The notes under the pieces are model-generated. The model searched no databases and was not told where the DNA came from. It worked only from the letters and a program-made list of their open reading frames with translations. A stretch of DNA of 64,000 nucleotides, from contig CBDBEL010000004.1 of the NCBI GenBank assembly GCA_965204415.1, positions 248,001 through 312,000 of the forward strand, written 5' to 3'. Both the position numbers and the translations under genes were made by a program. Positions within the stretch are counted from its first letter, which is position 1; every line of letters begins with the position of its first letter. This document shows positions 44,262-53,031 of the stretch, piece by piece. The stretch comes from Aldehydirespirator sp965204415 (GTDB lineage: Bacteria; Actinomycetota; Acidimicrobiia; Acidimicrobiales; Aldehydirespiratoraceae).

Positions 44262-44999
44262 TCAGCTTGTCAGTGAGCCGCCATTGATTCCGATGGTCTG
44301 GGCGGTAACCCAGGCCGCCTCCTCGGATGCGAGCCACACGCATGCGGCGGCCACGTCGGCGGGCCGGCCGGTGCGGCCCGCCGGGACCGCCCTGGCGAAT
44401 CGCTCGGTGATCTCGCGGTTCTTGCGTTCGAAGAGTCCCAGCGCAAGGGTGTTGGCCGTCACGCCGAAACGGGCCACCTCCAACGCCAGCGAGCGGGTGA
44501 AGGCCAGCCCGCCACCCTTGCCGGCGCTGTACGGGGCCACACCGATGTGGACGCCGCTGGTGCCGGCCGCCGACGAGATTGTGATGATGCGCCCCCAGCC
44601 CCTCTCGCACATGCCGTCGAGCACCGCGCGGCAGCAGTTCATCACCCCGTACAGGTTCACGTCGACGGCAGCCCGCCAGTCGGCCGGGTCCATGTCGCGG
44701 AACTGCTCCGCCTTCATGTCGGCCGGTCCGGCCAGTCCAGCGTTGTTCACGAGGATGTCGACCTCGCCGATCTCGCCCACCGCGTCCAGTACGGCGTCGA
44801 GATCGGTCACGTCGAAGGCGGCGGGCGACGCGACGCCGCCGGACCGGCCGATCTCGGCCGCCACCGCGCGGGCCCGTTCGTAGAAGTAGTCGTTGACCAC
44901 CACATGGGCACCCTGATCGGCGAGCCCCCGGGCGATCCCCGCTCCGATGTTGCGTCCCGCTCCCGTCACCAGGGCCGTGCGCCCGCTCAAGTCAAACAT
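44262..44999 (-). CDS. SDR-family oxidoreductase
   Basis: 245 residues from ATG 44999. TGAGRNIGAGIARGLA, VNDYFYERARAVAAEI, NNAGLAGP, ISSAAGTSGVHIGVA and YSAGKGG with Tyr and Lys; the third residue before Lys is Gly rather than the usual Ser/Thr. Ends with INGGSLTS. It lies 77 nt downstream of selD in the same orientation. Substrate unknown. Confidence 0.88.
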   Translation of the reverse strand: MFDLSGRTALVTGAGRNIGAGIARGLADQGAHVVVNDYFYERARAVAAEIGRSGGVASPAAFDVTDLDAVLDAVGEIGEVDILVNNAGLAGPADMKAEQFRDMDPADWRAAVDVNLYGVMNCCRAVLDGMCERGWGRIITISSAAGTSGVHIGVAPYSAGKGGGLAFTRSLALEVARFGVTANTLALGLFERKNREITERFARAVPAGRTGRPADVAAACVWLASEEAAWVTAQTIGINGGSLTS

Positions 45000-45076
45000 C
45001 TCACCGCTCCCTTCGGAGCGAGAGTACCGGGCGTCTTCGACGTGCAGGCCAGCCGGTCGCGCACGCTCCAACGCAC

Positions 45077-46111
45077 CTAACGTCGTAGGCGGATCTGGCC
45101 TGAGCCCTCGGTGACGTCGCCGACGACGGTGGCGTCGTGGCCGGACGCTCGCAGTTCGGTCACCGCGGCCAGGCCTGCGTCGTGGCTGACCATGCCGAGC
45201 AGCAGGCCGCCAGATGTCTGCGCGTCGGCCAGGAGGGTCACCGAGACCTCGCTGGCTCCGCCGGTGTCCAAGCTGTCCGCCACCCAGTCGAGGTTCCGGG
45301 CGGTGCCGCCGGGCACGATCCCCGAAGCGGCCAGTTCCCGGGCGCCCTCGATGATAGGAACCTCGCCGACCGAGATCTCCAGATCGACGCCGGACTCCTG
45401 AGCCATGCGCAGTCCGTGGCCCAGCAGGCCGAAGCCGGTCACGTCGGTGGCCGCGGTGGCGCCGTGGCGCATCGCCGCCGCGGCCGCGGCCTCGTTGGAC
45501 CGGGTCATCTCGGCAACGGCGCGATCGACCACGTCTGCCCGGGCTTCGCCGCGCTTGATGGCGGTGGAGATGACGCCGGTGCCCAGCGGTTTGGTCAGCA
45601 CCAGGGCGTTGCCGGGTCGCAGCCGCGAGTTGGTGAGCATCCGCGACGGGTTGACCTCGCCCACGACGGCCATCCCGTACTTGGGCTCGGGGTCGTCCAC
45701 CGTGTGGCCCCCGCCCACGACGAAGCCGCAGGCTCGGGCCGCGTCCTCGCCGCCGGCGAGCACCTCGGCCAGGAGGTCGTTGGACAGCTCCTCGGAGTTC
45801 CAGGCCACGAGGTTCAGCGCCAGCAGGGGCCGGCCGCCCATGGCGTAGACGTCCGACACGGAATTGGTGGCCGCGATACGGCCCCAGGTGCGGGCGTCGT
45901 CCACCACCGGGGTGATGAAGTCGGCGGTCAGCACCAGGGCACGCCCGCGACCGATGCGCCACACCGCCGCGTCGTCGCCGGTGGCCAAGCCGACGAGGAG
46001 CTCCGGTGGGGGATCGGGGGTGAGGCCGCGCACAACTTGCGCGAGATCGCCGGGAGCGATCTTGCAGGCTCAACCAGCGCCGTGGCTGAACTCTGTGAGC
46101 CGTCGAGCCAT
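45077..46111 (-). CDS. selD: Selenide, water dikinase (selenophosphate synthetase) with selenocysteine at the active site
   Basis: 344 residues with a TGA at codon 14 (46072-46070): MARRLTEFSHGAG-Sec-ACKIAPGDL. The known SelD active site is (S/T)HGxG-(C/U)-xCK, so the TGA is at the catalytic Cys/Sec position. Other signatures: GDDAAVWRIG, LVLTADFITPVVDDARTWGR, AATNSVSDVYAMGG, GGGHTVDDPEPKYG, TDVTGFGLLGHG and LLADAQTSGGLL. It makes selenophosphate from selenide and ATP for Sec-tRNA synthesis. Conventional calling would begin at 46033 and lose the active site. The ATG at 46111 is preceded by GAAGGGG. Other sel genes are not in the window. Confidence 0.95.
46044..46062 (-). promoter_or_regulatory. 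Candidate SECIS hairpin of selD
   Basis: Seven nt after the TGA, AGATCGC-TCCCG-GCGATCT forms a perfect 7-bp stem with a 5-nt loop on the minus strand. The loop lacks a G in its first two positions, which bacterial SECIS elements usually have, so it is less canonical than the hairpin at 1389-1407. Confidence 0.55.
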
Positions 46112-46194
46112 CGCGATCACCCCTTCCGGCGGACGGTTGCGGAGCATCCGCAGGATAGGCGGCGGGCCGCAGCGCGCCGGGGACGGCGGCGCCG

Positions 46195-46355
46195 GTCGCC
46201 GGGCCGCCATGGCAGGACGGTTGGCGTCGGCCCCGTGGCGCCGCGGGGATGGCGGTGCCGGTCGCCTGGTCGCCGTGGCGGGACGGTTGGCGCCGCGGGG
46301 ATGGCGGTGCCGGTCGCCTGGTTCGCTGTGGCGGGACGGTTGGCGCCGCTCGGCC
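46195..46355. repeat. Imperfect minisatellite between selD and the nitronate monooxygenase gene
   Basis: GACGGTTGGCG recurs at 46216, 46282 and 46335. The last two units are 53 bp apart and almost identical (GCCGCGGGGATGGCGGTGCC, GGTCGCCTGGT). It fills most of the 277-bp divergent region, so it may move promoters relative to their genes. No other feature is apparent there. Confidence 0.85.
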
Positions 46356-46388
46356 GAGCGGGGCGGGGGCGGCCGGTAGGGTGCAGCC

Positions 46389-47459
46389 GTGAGCGTCGAC
46401 CGGAGGCTCCAGACCCGGGCCACGGAGCTGTTCGGGGTGCCGTACCCCATCGTGCAGACCGGCATGGGATGGGTCGCCGGCCCGTCGCTGGTGACCGGCA
46501 CCGCGCAGGCCGGCGGCCTCGGGATCCTGGCTGCGGCCACCATGACCGCTGACGAGATGGAGGCGGCGATAGCAGAGGTCAGGTCACGCACCGAGCGGCC
46601 GTTCGGGGTGAACCTGCGCCCCGACGCCGTTGACCTGGCCGACAGGGCCGACCGGTTGGTCTCCACCGGCGTGCGGGTGGCGAGCTTCGCCGGTCCGCCC
46701 CCTGCGAACGTGGTGAAGCGCCTGCAGGACGGTGGGGTGCTGGTTATGCCCACGGTGGGCGCTCGACGTCACGCCGAGAAGATGGCCGAACTGGGCGTGG
46801 ACGCGGTGCTGTGCCAGGGCGGCGAGGGCGGCGGCCACACCGGCTCGATCCCCACGTCGCTGCTGCTGCCCCAGGTGGTCGACGCGGTGGACGTGCCGGT
46901 GATCGCGGCGGGCGGGTTCCACGACGGGCGGGGCCTGGCCGCGGCTCTGGCCTGGGGCGCGGACGGCGTCGCCATGGGCACCCGCTTCCTGCTCACCGCC
47001 GACTCCAAGGTCCCCGACGCCGTCAAGTCCGTGTACCTGGGCACGCCTGTAACCGGCACCGTGGTGTCGAGCAGCATCGACGGGAAGCCCCAGCGAGTGA
47101 TCCGCACCAGCCTGGTCGACTCGCTCGAGTCGGCCCGCCTCACCCGCCTGGCGCGGGCCGCGACCAACGCGTGGCGTTTCCGGGGCCTCACCGGCATGTC
47201 GGTTGGGGCGATGCTCCGGGAGGGGCTGGCCATGCGCCGCAGCCAGGGCCTGACCTGGAGCCAGATGGCGATGGCCGCCAACGCACCCATGCTCACCAGG
47301 GCGACCATGGTGAGCGGCGACGTCGATGCCGGAGTCCTGCCCACCGGCCAGTGCGTGGGCGTGGTGGATGACCTGCCGACGTGCGCCGAACTGATCGAGC
47401 GGATCGTGGCCGAGGCGGTCGCCGCCCTGGACCGGGTCGCCCCACCCGAGCCCCACTAG
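46389..47459 (+). CDS. Nitronate monooxygenase / 2-nitropropane dioxygenase family protein
   Basis: 356 residues from GTG 46389. FMN-barrel features: YPIVQTGMGWVAGPSLVTGT, GGLGILAAATM, PFGVNLRPD, CQGGEGGGHTG (the catalytic-His loop), PVIAAGGFHDGRGLAAALAW and GADGVAMGTRFL. The family oxidises nitronates with FMN, and several members act on unknown metabolites. Monocistronic or followed by the YedK-type gene after 11 bp. Confidence 0.9.
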   Translation: MSVDRRLQTRATELFGVPYPIVQTGMGWVAGPSLVTGTAQAGGLGILAAATMTADEMEAAIAEVRSRTERPFGVNLRPDAVDLADRADRLVSTGVRVASFAGPPPANVVKRLQDGGVLVMPTVGARRHAEKMAELGVDAVLCQGGEGGGHTGSIPTSLLLPQVVDAVDVPVIAAGGFHDGRGLAAALAWGADGVAMGTRFLLTADSKVPDAVKSVYLGTPVTGTVVSSSIDGKPQRVIRTSLVDSLESARLTRLARAATNAWRFRGLTGMSVGAMLREGLAMRRSQGLTWSQMAMAANAPMLTRATMVSGDVDAGVLPTGQCVGVVDDLPTCAELIERIVAEAVAALDRVAPPEPH

Positions 47460-47470
47460 CGTCCGGTTCC

Positions 47471-48202
47471 ATGTGCGGTCGCTATGTGTCGGCCACCCCG
47501 CCCGACGAGTTGGCCCAGTACTTCGGTGCCATGGCCCCGCCGTCCGAGCACGCGCTGTCGCCCAACCACAATGTGGCCCCGACCCAGACCGTGTACGCGG
47601 TGCGGGAGCGCGACGGTGTCCGCAGCCTCGACACGCTGCATTGGGGGCTGGTGCCGTTCTGGGCCAAGGATCCCAAGATCGGCAACCGGATGATCAACGC
47701 CCGGGCTGAGACCGTCGCCCACAAGAACGCCTTCCGGGTGGCCTTCTCCCGCCGGCGCTGCATCATCCCCGCCGACGGCTTCTACGAGTGGCAGCGCCTC
47801 GAGGGCTCCAAGCGCAAGCAGCCCATGTTCATCAGCCGCCCCGACGCCGAGCCGTTCGCGTTCGCAGGCCTGTGGGAGAAGTGGCGCGACGACAGCAACC
47901 TCGACGGTGACGGCGAACCGCTGGAGCTGCACTCGTGCACCATCATCACCTGCGAGGCCAACGACGCCATGGCCGAGATCCACGACCGGATGCCGGTGGT
48001 GCTGCCGCCCGGCGCCTGGGACCTCTGGCTGGAGCCGTCCAACACCGACTCGGCGGCGGCAGCCGGCCTGCTGGTGCCGGCGCCGTCCAGCCTGATCCGG
48101 ATGCATCCCGTGTCCACCGAGGTCAACAACGCCCGAAACAACGGGTCGCACCTCGTCGATCCGGCCGACCCGATCGAAATTGATGACGTAATGGGCATCT
48201 AG
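47471..48202 (+). CDS. HMCES/YedK-type abasic-site DNA-protein crosslinking protein
   Basis: 243 residues beginning MCGRYVSATPP: Cys2, exposed after Met removal, forms the thiazolidine link to abasic sites in single-stranded DNA. Other signatures are NVAPTQTVYAV, WGLVPFWAKD, NARAETVAHKNAF, RRCIIPADGFYEWQ (catalytic Glu), and IHDRMPVVLPPGAW with the His. It protects replication forks from abasic sites. Start is fixed by Cys2. An upstream in-frame extension to 47381 is rejected. Confidence 0.95.
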   Translation: MCGRYVSATPPDELAQYFGAMAPPSEHALSPNHNVAPTQTVYAVRERDGVRSLDTLHWGLVPFWAKDPKIGNRMINARAETVAHKNAFRVAFSRRRCIIPADGFYEWQRLEGSKRKQPMFISRPDAEPFAFAGLWEKWRDDSNLDGDGEPLELHSCTIITCEANDAMAEIHDRMPVVLPPGAWDLWLEPSNTDSAAAAGLLVPAPSSLIRMHPVSTEVNNARNNGSHLVDPADPIEIDDVMGI

Positions 48203-48249
48203 TGCCCAAATCCGCCTCAATTTCGGTTGCGAACGCCTTCCCGGGTAGG

Positions 48250-48657
48250 TCAGCCGGGCTGAGCTAGGTGACCGCGCAGCAGGTCGGCCACCGCGTCGAG
48301 GTCGTCGGGGTCGGGGCTGGTGTCGGCCTGGGCGAAGTCGAGATCGGCCATGGTCGAGATGGGCACCACATGCACGTGGACGTGGGGGACCTCGAACCCG
48401 GCGATCATCAGACCGACCCGGTCGGGGGCCAGCCCGGCCGCCTGCTGGGCGGCGGCCACGCCATGGGCCACCGCCATCAGGTGAGCCACCGTCCCGGCGT
48501 CGAGATCAACCCAGTGGTCGACCTCGACTCGGGGCACCACCAGCACGTGGCCCCGGTTGAGGGGCCGCACGTCCATGAAGGCGACGCACACGTCGTCTCG
48601 CCACACGAAGCGGCCGGGTATCTCTCCGTCGATGATCCGGGTGAAGATTGAGGGCAT
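48250..48657 (-). CDS. HIT-family hydrolase
   Basis: 135 residues with the triad motif HVHVHVVP and an N-terminal FTRIIDGEIPGRFVWRDD plus MDVRPLNRGHVLVVPR typical of bacterial HIT proteins. They hydrolyse nucleoside phosphoramidates or dinucleoside polyphosphates. Divergent from the phosphatidyltransferase gene, separated by 24 bp. Normal length. Confidence 0.93.
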   Translation of the reverse strand: MPSIFTRIIDGEIPGRFVWRDDVCVAFMDVRPLNRGHVLVVPRVEVDHWVDLDAGTVAHLMAVAHGVAAAQQAAGLAPDRVGLMIAGFEVPHVHVHVVPISTMADLDFAQADTSPDPDDLDAVADLLRGHLAQPG

Positions 48658-48681
48658 CGGCTGATCGTAGGCTGAACCCCC

Positions 48682-49281
48682 ATGGCAGCGCGGAGAATCG
48701 GCGAGGACCGGATCCTCACCGTCCCCAACCTGATCTCGGCCGCCCGGCTGGCCTGCATCCCGTGGTTCCTGTGGTTGCTGTTCGGCGCGGAGGACCGCTG
48801 GGCCGCGGCCCTGCTATGGGGCGCGCTGGGAGCCACCGACTGGGTCGACGGCTGGTGGGCCCGGCGATTCGACTCGGTCAGCAAGGTCGGCAAGCTGCTC
48901 GATCCGATCACCGACCGGGCCGTGCTGCTGGTCGGAGTGGTGGCGGTCGGCCTCGACGGTTCAGTTCCGTGGTGGCTGGTGGTTCTCACCCTGGCCCGGG
49001 AGGGAATCGTGGCCATCGTGGGGCTGGTGCTGTTGTCGCTGGGGGCCAAGCCGATCGACGTGACCTGGTGGGGCAAGTGCGCCACCTTCGGTCTGTACTT
49101 CTGCTTCCCGCTACTGCTGGCCGGCGCCTCCGACATCGCGGTGGCCGAAGGCTTCCGGGTTGCGGGGTGGGTGTGCGCGGTGCCCTCGCTGGTCTACAGC
49201 TACCTCTCCGCGGTGCAGTACGTACCCTTGGGCCGCGAGTCCCTCCGCCAGGGACGAGCCGAGAGGGAAGAGGCGCAGTGA
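48682..49281 (+). CDS. CDP-alcohol phosphatidyltransferase (PgsA-like)
   Basis: 199 residues. The family signature D-x2-DG-x2-AR-x8-G-x3-D-x3-D is visible: DWVDGWWARRFDSVSKVGKL, then LDPITD. Several membrane helices (ACIPWFLWLLFG, ALLWGALGAT, AVLLVGVVAV, WWLVVLTLA, GLYFCFPLLLAG). It condenses CDP-diacylglycerol with glycerol-3-phosphate or another alcohol; the substrate is not resolved. Length is normal. Confidence 0.9.
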   Translation: MAARRIGEDRILTVPNLISAARLACIPWFLWLLFGAEDRWAAALLWGALGATDWVDGWWARRFDSVSKVGKLLDPITDRAVLLVGVVAVGLDGSVPWWLVVLTLAREGIVAIVGLVLLSLGAKPIDVTWWGKCATFGLYFCFPLLLAGASDIAVAEGFRVAGWVCAVPSLVYSYLSAVQYVPLGRESLRQGRAEREEAQ

Positions 49282-49387
49282 GCACACCCCGCCAGACGTT
49301 GACCCACAGCCGGGACCGCCGTACGGGCCGGGCCGGTGCCAGCGCAAGGATCGGAGCGTCGAGCGGCCTAGCGGGGGAGCAGGCACG

Positions 49388-50314
49388 ATGAGCGTGCGGT
49401 GGGGGGTCTGGTTCGAGCCGACCCAGCCTGTCCGGCGGCTGGTCGAACTGGCCCGGCTGGGAGAGTCGCTCGGGGCCGAGGCCTGCTTCGTGGCCGACGA
49501 GGGCACCGAGCGCGACGTCTATGTGGCCCTCACTGCCATCGTCGAGGCCACCGGGCTCAAGGTGGCCCCGGCCATCACCAACCCGTTCAGCCGCCATCCG
49601 GTCGCCACCGCGGCGGCCATCGCCACGCTGGCGGAGTTGGCGCCGGGCCGGGTGATGCACGGTCTGGGGGTGGGCGGCAGCCGGGTGCTCAAGCCGCTCG
49701 GGATGGACCCCGAGCGCCCCTTCACCGCGCTGCGGGAGATGTTCGAGCTCAACCGGCGCCTGCTGGCCGGCGAGACGGTGGGGGAGGCCTCGCTGCCCTG
49801 GTTCCGGCCCGAGCAGCCCTTGCCCGTGGCGGTGGCCGGGCGGGGCCCCCGGGTTCAGCGCCTGGCGGCGGAGCACTCCGACTGCGTGATCCTCTCGGCC
49901 GCGCCGCCCGGCGACCTGCCCGCCTTCGCCGAGCGGATCCGCTCAGCGGGCTCGGCCGAGATCGCCTGGTCGGCCTATCTGGCCTACAACAACACCGAGC
50001 GGCGCCGGGTGCTGCCCCATTTCTCCTATATGGCCGTGGACGCGCCCGCCGAGGTGAGAGCAGCCGACGGCCTCGACGACGAGACCACCGACGAGGTCCG
50101 CCGCCTGATGCTGGCCGGCCGCATGCACGACGCGGCCGAGCTGCTGCCCGACGCCCTGGTGGACCGCTACGGCCTGGCCGGCACCCCCGACGAGATCTCG
50201 GCGCGGATCGGCGGGCTGCGAGACTGCTTCGACTACTTCATGCTGCCCATGAACGACGAGCCCGCCGCGGCCGACCACATCCGGGCCAGCGCCCAGATCT
50301 TCAACAACGCCTAG
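49388..50314 (+). CDS. LLM-class (luciferase-like, F420-type) oxidoreductase
   Basis: 308 residues from ATG 49388; an open frame upstream is not coding. TIM-barrel start MSVRWGVWFEPTQPVRRLVE, TGLKVAPAITNPFSRHPVAT, LAPGRVMHGLGVGGSRVLKP, the AVAGRGPRVQRLAAEH loop and the C-terminal YGLAGTPDEISARIGGL, all typical of F420-dependent members. It likely uses F420H2 to reduce or oxidise an unknown metabolite. Confidence 0.88.
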   Translation: MSVRWGVWFEPTQPVRRLVELARLGESLGAEACFVADEGTERDVYVALTAIVEATGLKVAPAITNPFSRHPVATAAAIATLAELAPGRVMHGLGVGGSRVLKPLGMDPERPFTALREMFELNRRLLAGETVGEASLPWFRPEQPLPVAVAGRGPRVQRLAAEHSDCVILSAAPPGDLPAFAERIRSAGSAEIAWSAYLAYNNTERRRVLPHFSYMAVDAPAEVRAADGLDDETTDEVRRLMLAGRMHDAAELLPDALVDRYGLAGTPDEISARIGGLRDCFDYFMLPMNDEPAAADHIRASAQIFNNA

Positions 50315-50455
50315 CCCCAGCAACGAGCCCGTCGGCGCGGAGCCCATGGCGCAGCCGGTGAGGCCGGGGGGTGGCACGGCGGCAAGGAACGGTGTCGGCA
50401 CGGAGCCCGGGCCGCGCCCGTGACAGGGCCCGCCGGCCGGGGCGGCCCACTCCCG

Positions 50456-51034
50456 CTAGGACTGGGGGATGGCGGAGTAGGCGGGGAAGTCGGGATCGAC
50501 GACAGAGTGGATGCCGAGCCCCATGGCCACCCGGTTGACGTAGTTGAGGTGAGCGCACTGGGCGTTGGCGTCGATGATGTCGAGGTCGTCGAGGCCCGCG
50601 GCTCGCAGCGCCTCCACGTCGTCCTCGGTGATCGAGCCCGGCGAGCGGCTGAGCTTCACCGCATAGCGCACCACCGCAGCGTCGGCCGGCGCTAGGGCCA
50701 GGGACTCGAAGCAGTCGGGGTCGGCGGCCAGTCCGGCGATGGCCTCGTCGTCGAGACCGGTCTGGCGCAGCTTGATCGTCACCTGGCTCATGCAGTGGAC
50801 GGTGCCGTTGATGGCCGACGTCACGAAGCTGATCAGGTTGCGCTGGTGGGGGGTGAGACGCGACGGGCACTTCTCCGTCGCGGCGTACAGATCGAGGCGG
50901 GCCGCGACCAGCGCCGGGTGCAAAGACCCGGCCATGGTCATCTCGGTCGGCTCGCCGAGCGCCCTGGCCTGGCGGTCGTAGTGGGACTTGAGCTCGCCCT
51001 CGGCCTCGTCGTATGGAATCGTGGAGATCCACAT
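50456..51034 (-). CDS. Carboxymuconolactone-decarboxylase/AhpD-like protein without the CxxC pair
   Basis: 192 residues from ATG 51034 (CAGGAGCGG upstream). It resembles the selenoprotein at 1119-1667 (shared C-terminal pattern: AVKLSRSPGSITEDDVEALR, NRVAMGLGI), but the redox site reads NGTVHCMSQ: the first Cys is replaced by Thr and the second is Cys, and the HH is absent. Peroxidase activity is therefore doubtful. It is divergent from an LLM gene across 35 bp, suggesting a shared regulatory region. Confidence 0.85.
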   Translation of the reverse strand: MWISTIPYDEAEGELKSHYDRQARALGEPTEMTMAGSLHPALVAARLDLYAATEKCPSRLTPHQRNLISFVTSAINGTVHCMSQVTIKLRQTGLDDEAIAGLAADPDCFESLALAPADAAVVRYAVKLSRSPGSITEDDVEALRAAGLDDLDIIDANAQCAHLNYVNRVAMGLGIHSVVDPDFPAYSAIPQS

Positions 51035-51069
51035 TCGCCGCTCCTGTCGCCGTGACGATCGTGAGGAAG

Positions 51070-52086
51070 ATGACCGGATTCCAGGGTCTAGGGCTGTCGC
51101 TGTCGAACGAGGATCCCGTCGCCGACACGCTAGCCGTGGTGGCCGCGGCCGAGCGCCTCGGCTTCGACGAGGTGTCATTGCCGGAGAGCAGGCTGTTCAA
51201 CTCGGTGATGGCGGTGGCGGCTGCGGCGCTGCATACCACCGAGAGGATCACCGTGCGCATCGGCGTGGCCAACCCGGTGTTCCACCATCCGGTCCTGCTC
51301 GCCCTCGAGGCCGCCACGCTGGCCGACATCGGCCCCGGGCGGGTGCGCTACGGGCTGGGCGCGGCCGAATGGACGGTGAGGCGCTTCGGCATGGCGCCGG
51401 ACGGCTGGCGCCCCCTGACCAACACCGTTGAAGCGGTGCGGGCGGTGCGCCGGCTCACCTCGGGCGACGAGCTCGACTTCGAGCCGACCACGTTCGCGGT
51501 GGCGCCGGGGCTGCGCCTGGACCGGCCGCCTGCTGTGCCGGTGCCGGTGGACGTGGGGGCGGTCAGCCGCCGGATGATGGAGGTCTCCGGCGAGTTCGCC
51601 GACGGTGTCCAACTCGGCGCCATCACCAGCGTGGGCTACACCCGCTGGGCGCGCCGGCGGCTGGCGGCCGGCGCGGCCCGAGCGGGCCGCCGCGTCGACG
51701 AGCTGCTGCTGAGCGCCAACGTCCTCACCAGCGTGGGCCACAACCGGGTCGAGGCCCGCAACGCCGTGAAGGGGGTGCTCGCCTACTACCTGGCCCGGGT
51801 GGAGGGCGTGGTGGTCGACGAGGCCGGCGCCGATCCCGAGGCGGTGGCTGCGGTGCGGGCTGCCGTGGCCGACGGCGGCGAGCAGGCCGGCGCGGCGGTG
51901 CTCAGCGACAGCTTGGTGGACGTGTTCGCGGTGGCTGGCACCCCGGACGACGTGATCGAGGGGTTCGGGCCCTTCGAGGAGGCCGGCCTGGATCTGCCGT
52001 TGGCGTGGTACACGTTCGGTCCCGACCGCGACGAGGGTGTGCGCCTGCTGGCGGAGCAGGTCCGCCCCGCGGTCGTCGCCACGTAG
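51070..52086 (+). CDS. LLM-class (luciferase-like, F420-type) oxidoreductase
   Basis: 338 residues from ATG 51070; GTGs at 51052 and 51061 are alternatives. GLSLSNEDPVADTLAVVAAA, RITVRIGVANPVFHHPVLLA, LADIGPGRVRYGLGAAEWTV, PVPVDVGAVSRRMMEVSGEF, and VFAVAGTPDDVIEGFGPFEE. It is a remote paralogue of the gene at 49388. Divergent from the CMD-family gene; the two may act together on a peroxidised or quinoid metabolite (inference). Confidence 0.87.
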   Translation: MTGFQGLGLSLSNEDPVADTLAVVAAAERLGFDEVSLPESRLFNSVMAVAAAALHTTERITVRIGVANPVFHHPVLLALEAATLADIGPGRVRYGLGAAEWTVRRFGMAPDGWRPLTNTVEAVRAVRRLTSGDELDFEPTTFAVAPGLRLDRPPAVPVPVDVGAVSRRMMEVSGEFADGVQLGAITSVGYTRWARRRLAAGAARAGRRVDELLLSANVLTSVGHNRVEARNAVKGVLAYYLARVEGVVVDEAGADPEAVAAVRAAVADGGEQAGAAVLSDSLVDVFAVAGTPDDVIEGFGPFEEAGLDLPLAWYTFGPDRDEGVRLLAEQVRPAVVAT

Positions 52087-52181
52087 CGGGGCCGCCCCGC
52101 ACCGAGTTGTGCCGCCTATCCGCTCGGCCTCTAGGCACCAAAACCTCCCAAGATTCCTGCAGGAGTGCGAGACTGGAGCCC

Positions 52182-53015
52182 ATGACAGCCGAACCTCTGG
52201 TCTCGACACAGTGGCTGGCCGAGCGCCTCGACGACCCCGGGGTGCGGGTCGTGGACTGCCGCTGGTACCTGCGGCCCTTCGACACCCGCAACGGCGACGA
52301 CGAGTACGCCAAGGCCCACATCCCCGGCGCCGTCCACGCCCGCTGGGACACCGAGCTGGCCGACCCCGACCGCCCCGACCTGTGGATGCTGGCCGGGCCG
52401 GAACGCTTCGCCGAGGCCATGGCGTCCCGCGGCATCGGCGACGGCACCTTCGTGGTGGCCTACGACGACCAGCACGTGACGGTGGCGGCCCGGGTGTGGT
52501 GGGCGCTGCGGACCTACGGCCACACCGACGTGGCCGTGCTCGACGGCGGCATCACCAAGTGGCAGGCCGAGGGCCGTCCCACCACCAGCATCGTGCCCCA
52601 CTACCCGCGGGCCCGTTTCACGCCCCGCTTCAAACCCGACCTCTACGTCACCCACCAGCAGATGCGGGCCGCGGTGGGCACATCGACCCGGCTGGTCGAC
52701 GGGCGCATGGACGGCGCCCGCCAGCAGGACGGCGGCGCCATCCCCGGCAGCATCGTCGCTCCCGGAATCACCTTCACCGGTCCCGACGGCACCTGGACCG
52801 AGCCCGAGGAGGCCCGTCGACGTCTGGCCGAGGCCGGCGCCTGCTCGCCGGAGACCACCATCGCCTACTGCCGGGGCGGGGTGGGCGCCTGCGGGACCGC
52901 AATGGCCTACGCCATCGCCGGCTACGACGATGTTGCCGTGTACGACGGGTCCTGGACCGAGTGGATCACCGATCCGGAGTCGCCCCGGGCCCTCGACGTC
53001 GAGGAGCCCAGCTGA
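52182..53015 (+). CDS. Rhodanese-type sulfurtransferase, SseA-like
   Basis: 277 residues with two rhodanese domains. The N-terminal domain (VRVVDCRWYLRPFDTRNGDD, YAKAHIPGAVH) has Asp (VVAYDDQHV) where a catalytic Cys would be, so it is inactive. The C-terminal domain carries the catalytic loop YCRGGVGACG with Cys before R-G-G-V-G. It transfers sulfane sulfur, or possibly selenium, to cyanide or thiols. The stop is 16 nt before glpD. Confidence 0.93.
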   Translation: MTAEPLVSTQWLAERLDDPGVRVVDCRWYLRPFDTRNGDDEYAKAHIPGAVHARWDTELADPDRPDLWMLAGPERFAEAMASRGIGDGTFVVAYDDQHVTVAARVWWALRTYGHTDVAVLDGGITKWQAEGRPTTSIVPHYPRARFTPRFKPDLYVTHQQMRAAVGTSTRLVDGRMDGARQQDGGAIPGSIVAPGITFTGPDGTWTEPEEARRRLAEAGACSPETTIAYCRGGVGACGTAMAYAIAGYDDVAVYDGSWTEWITDPESPRALDVEEPS

Positions 53016-53031
53016 CCGTAGCCTCATCGTT

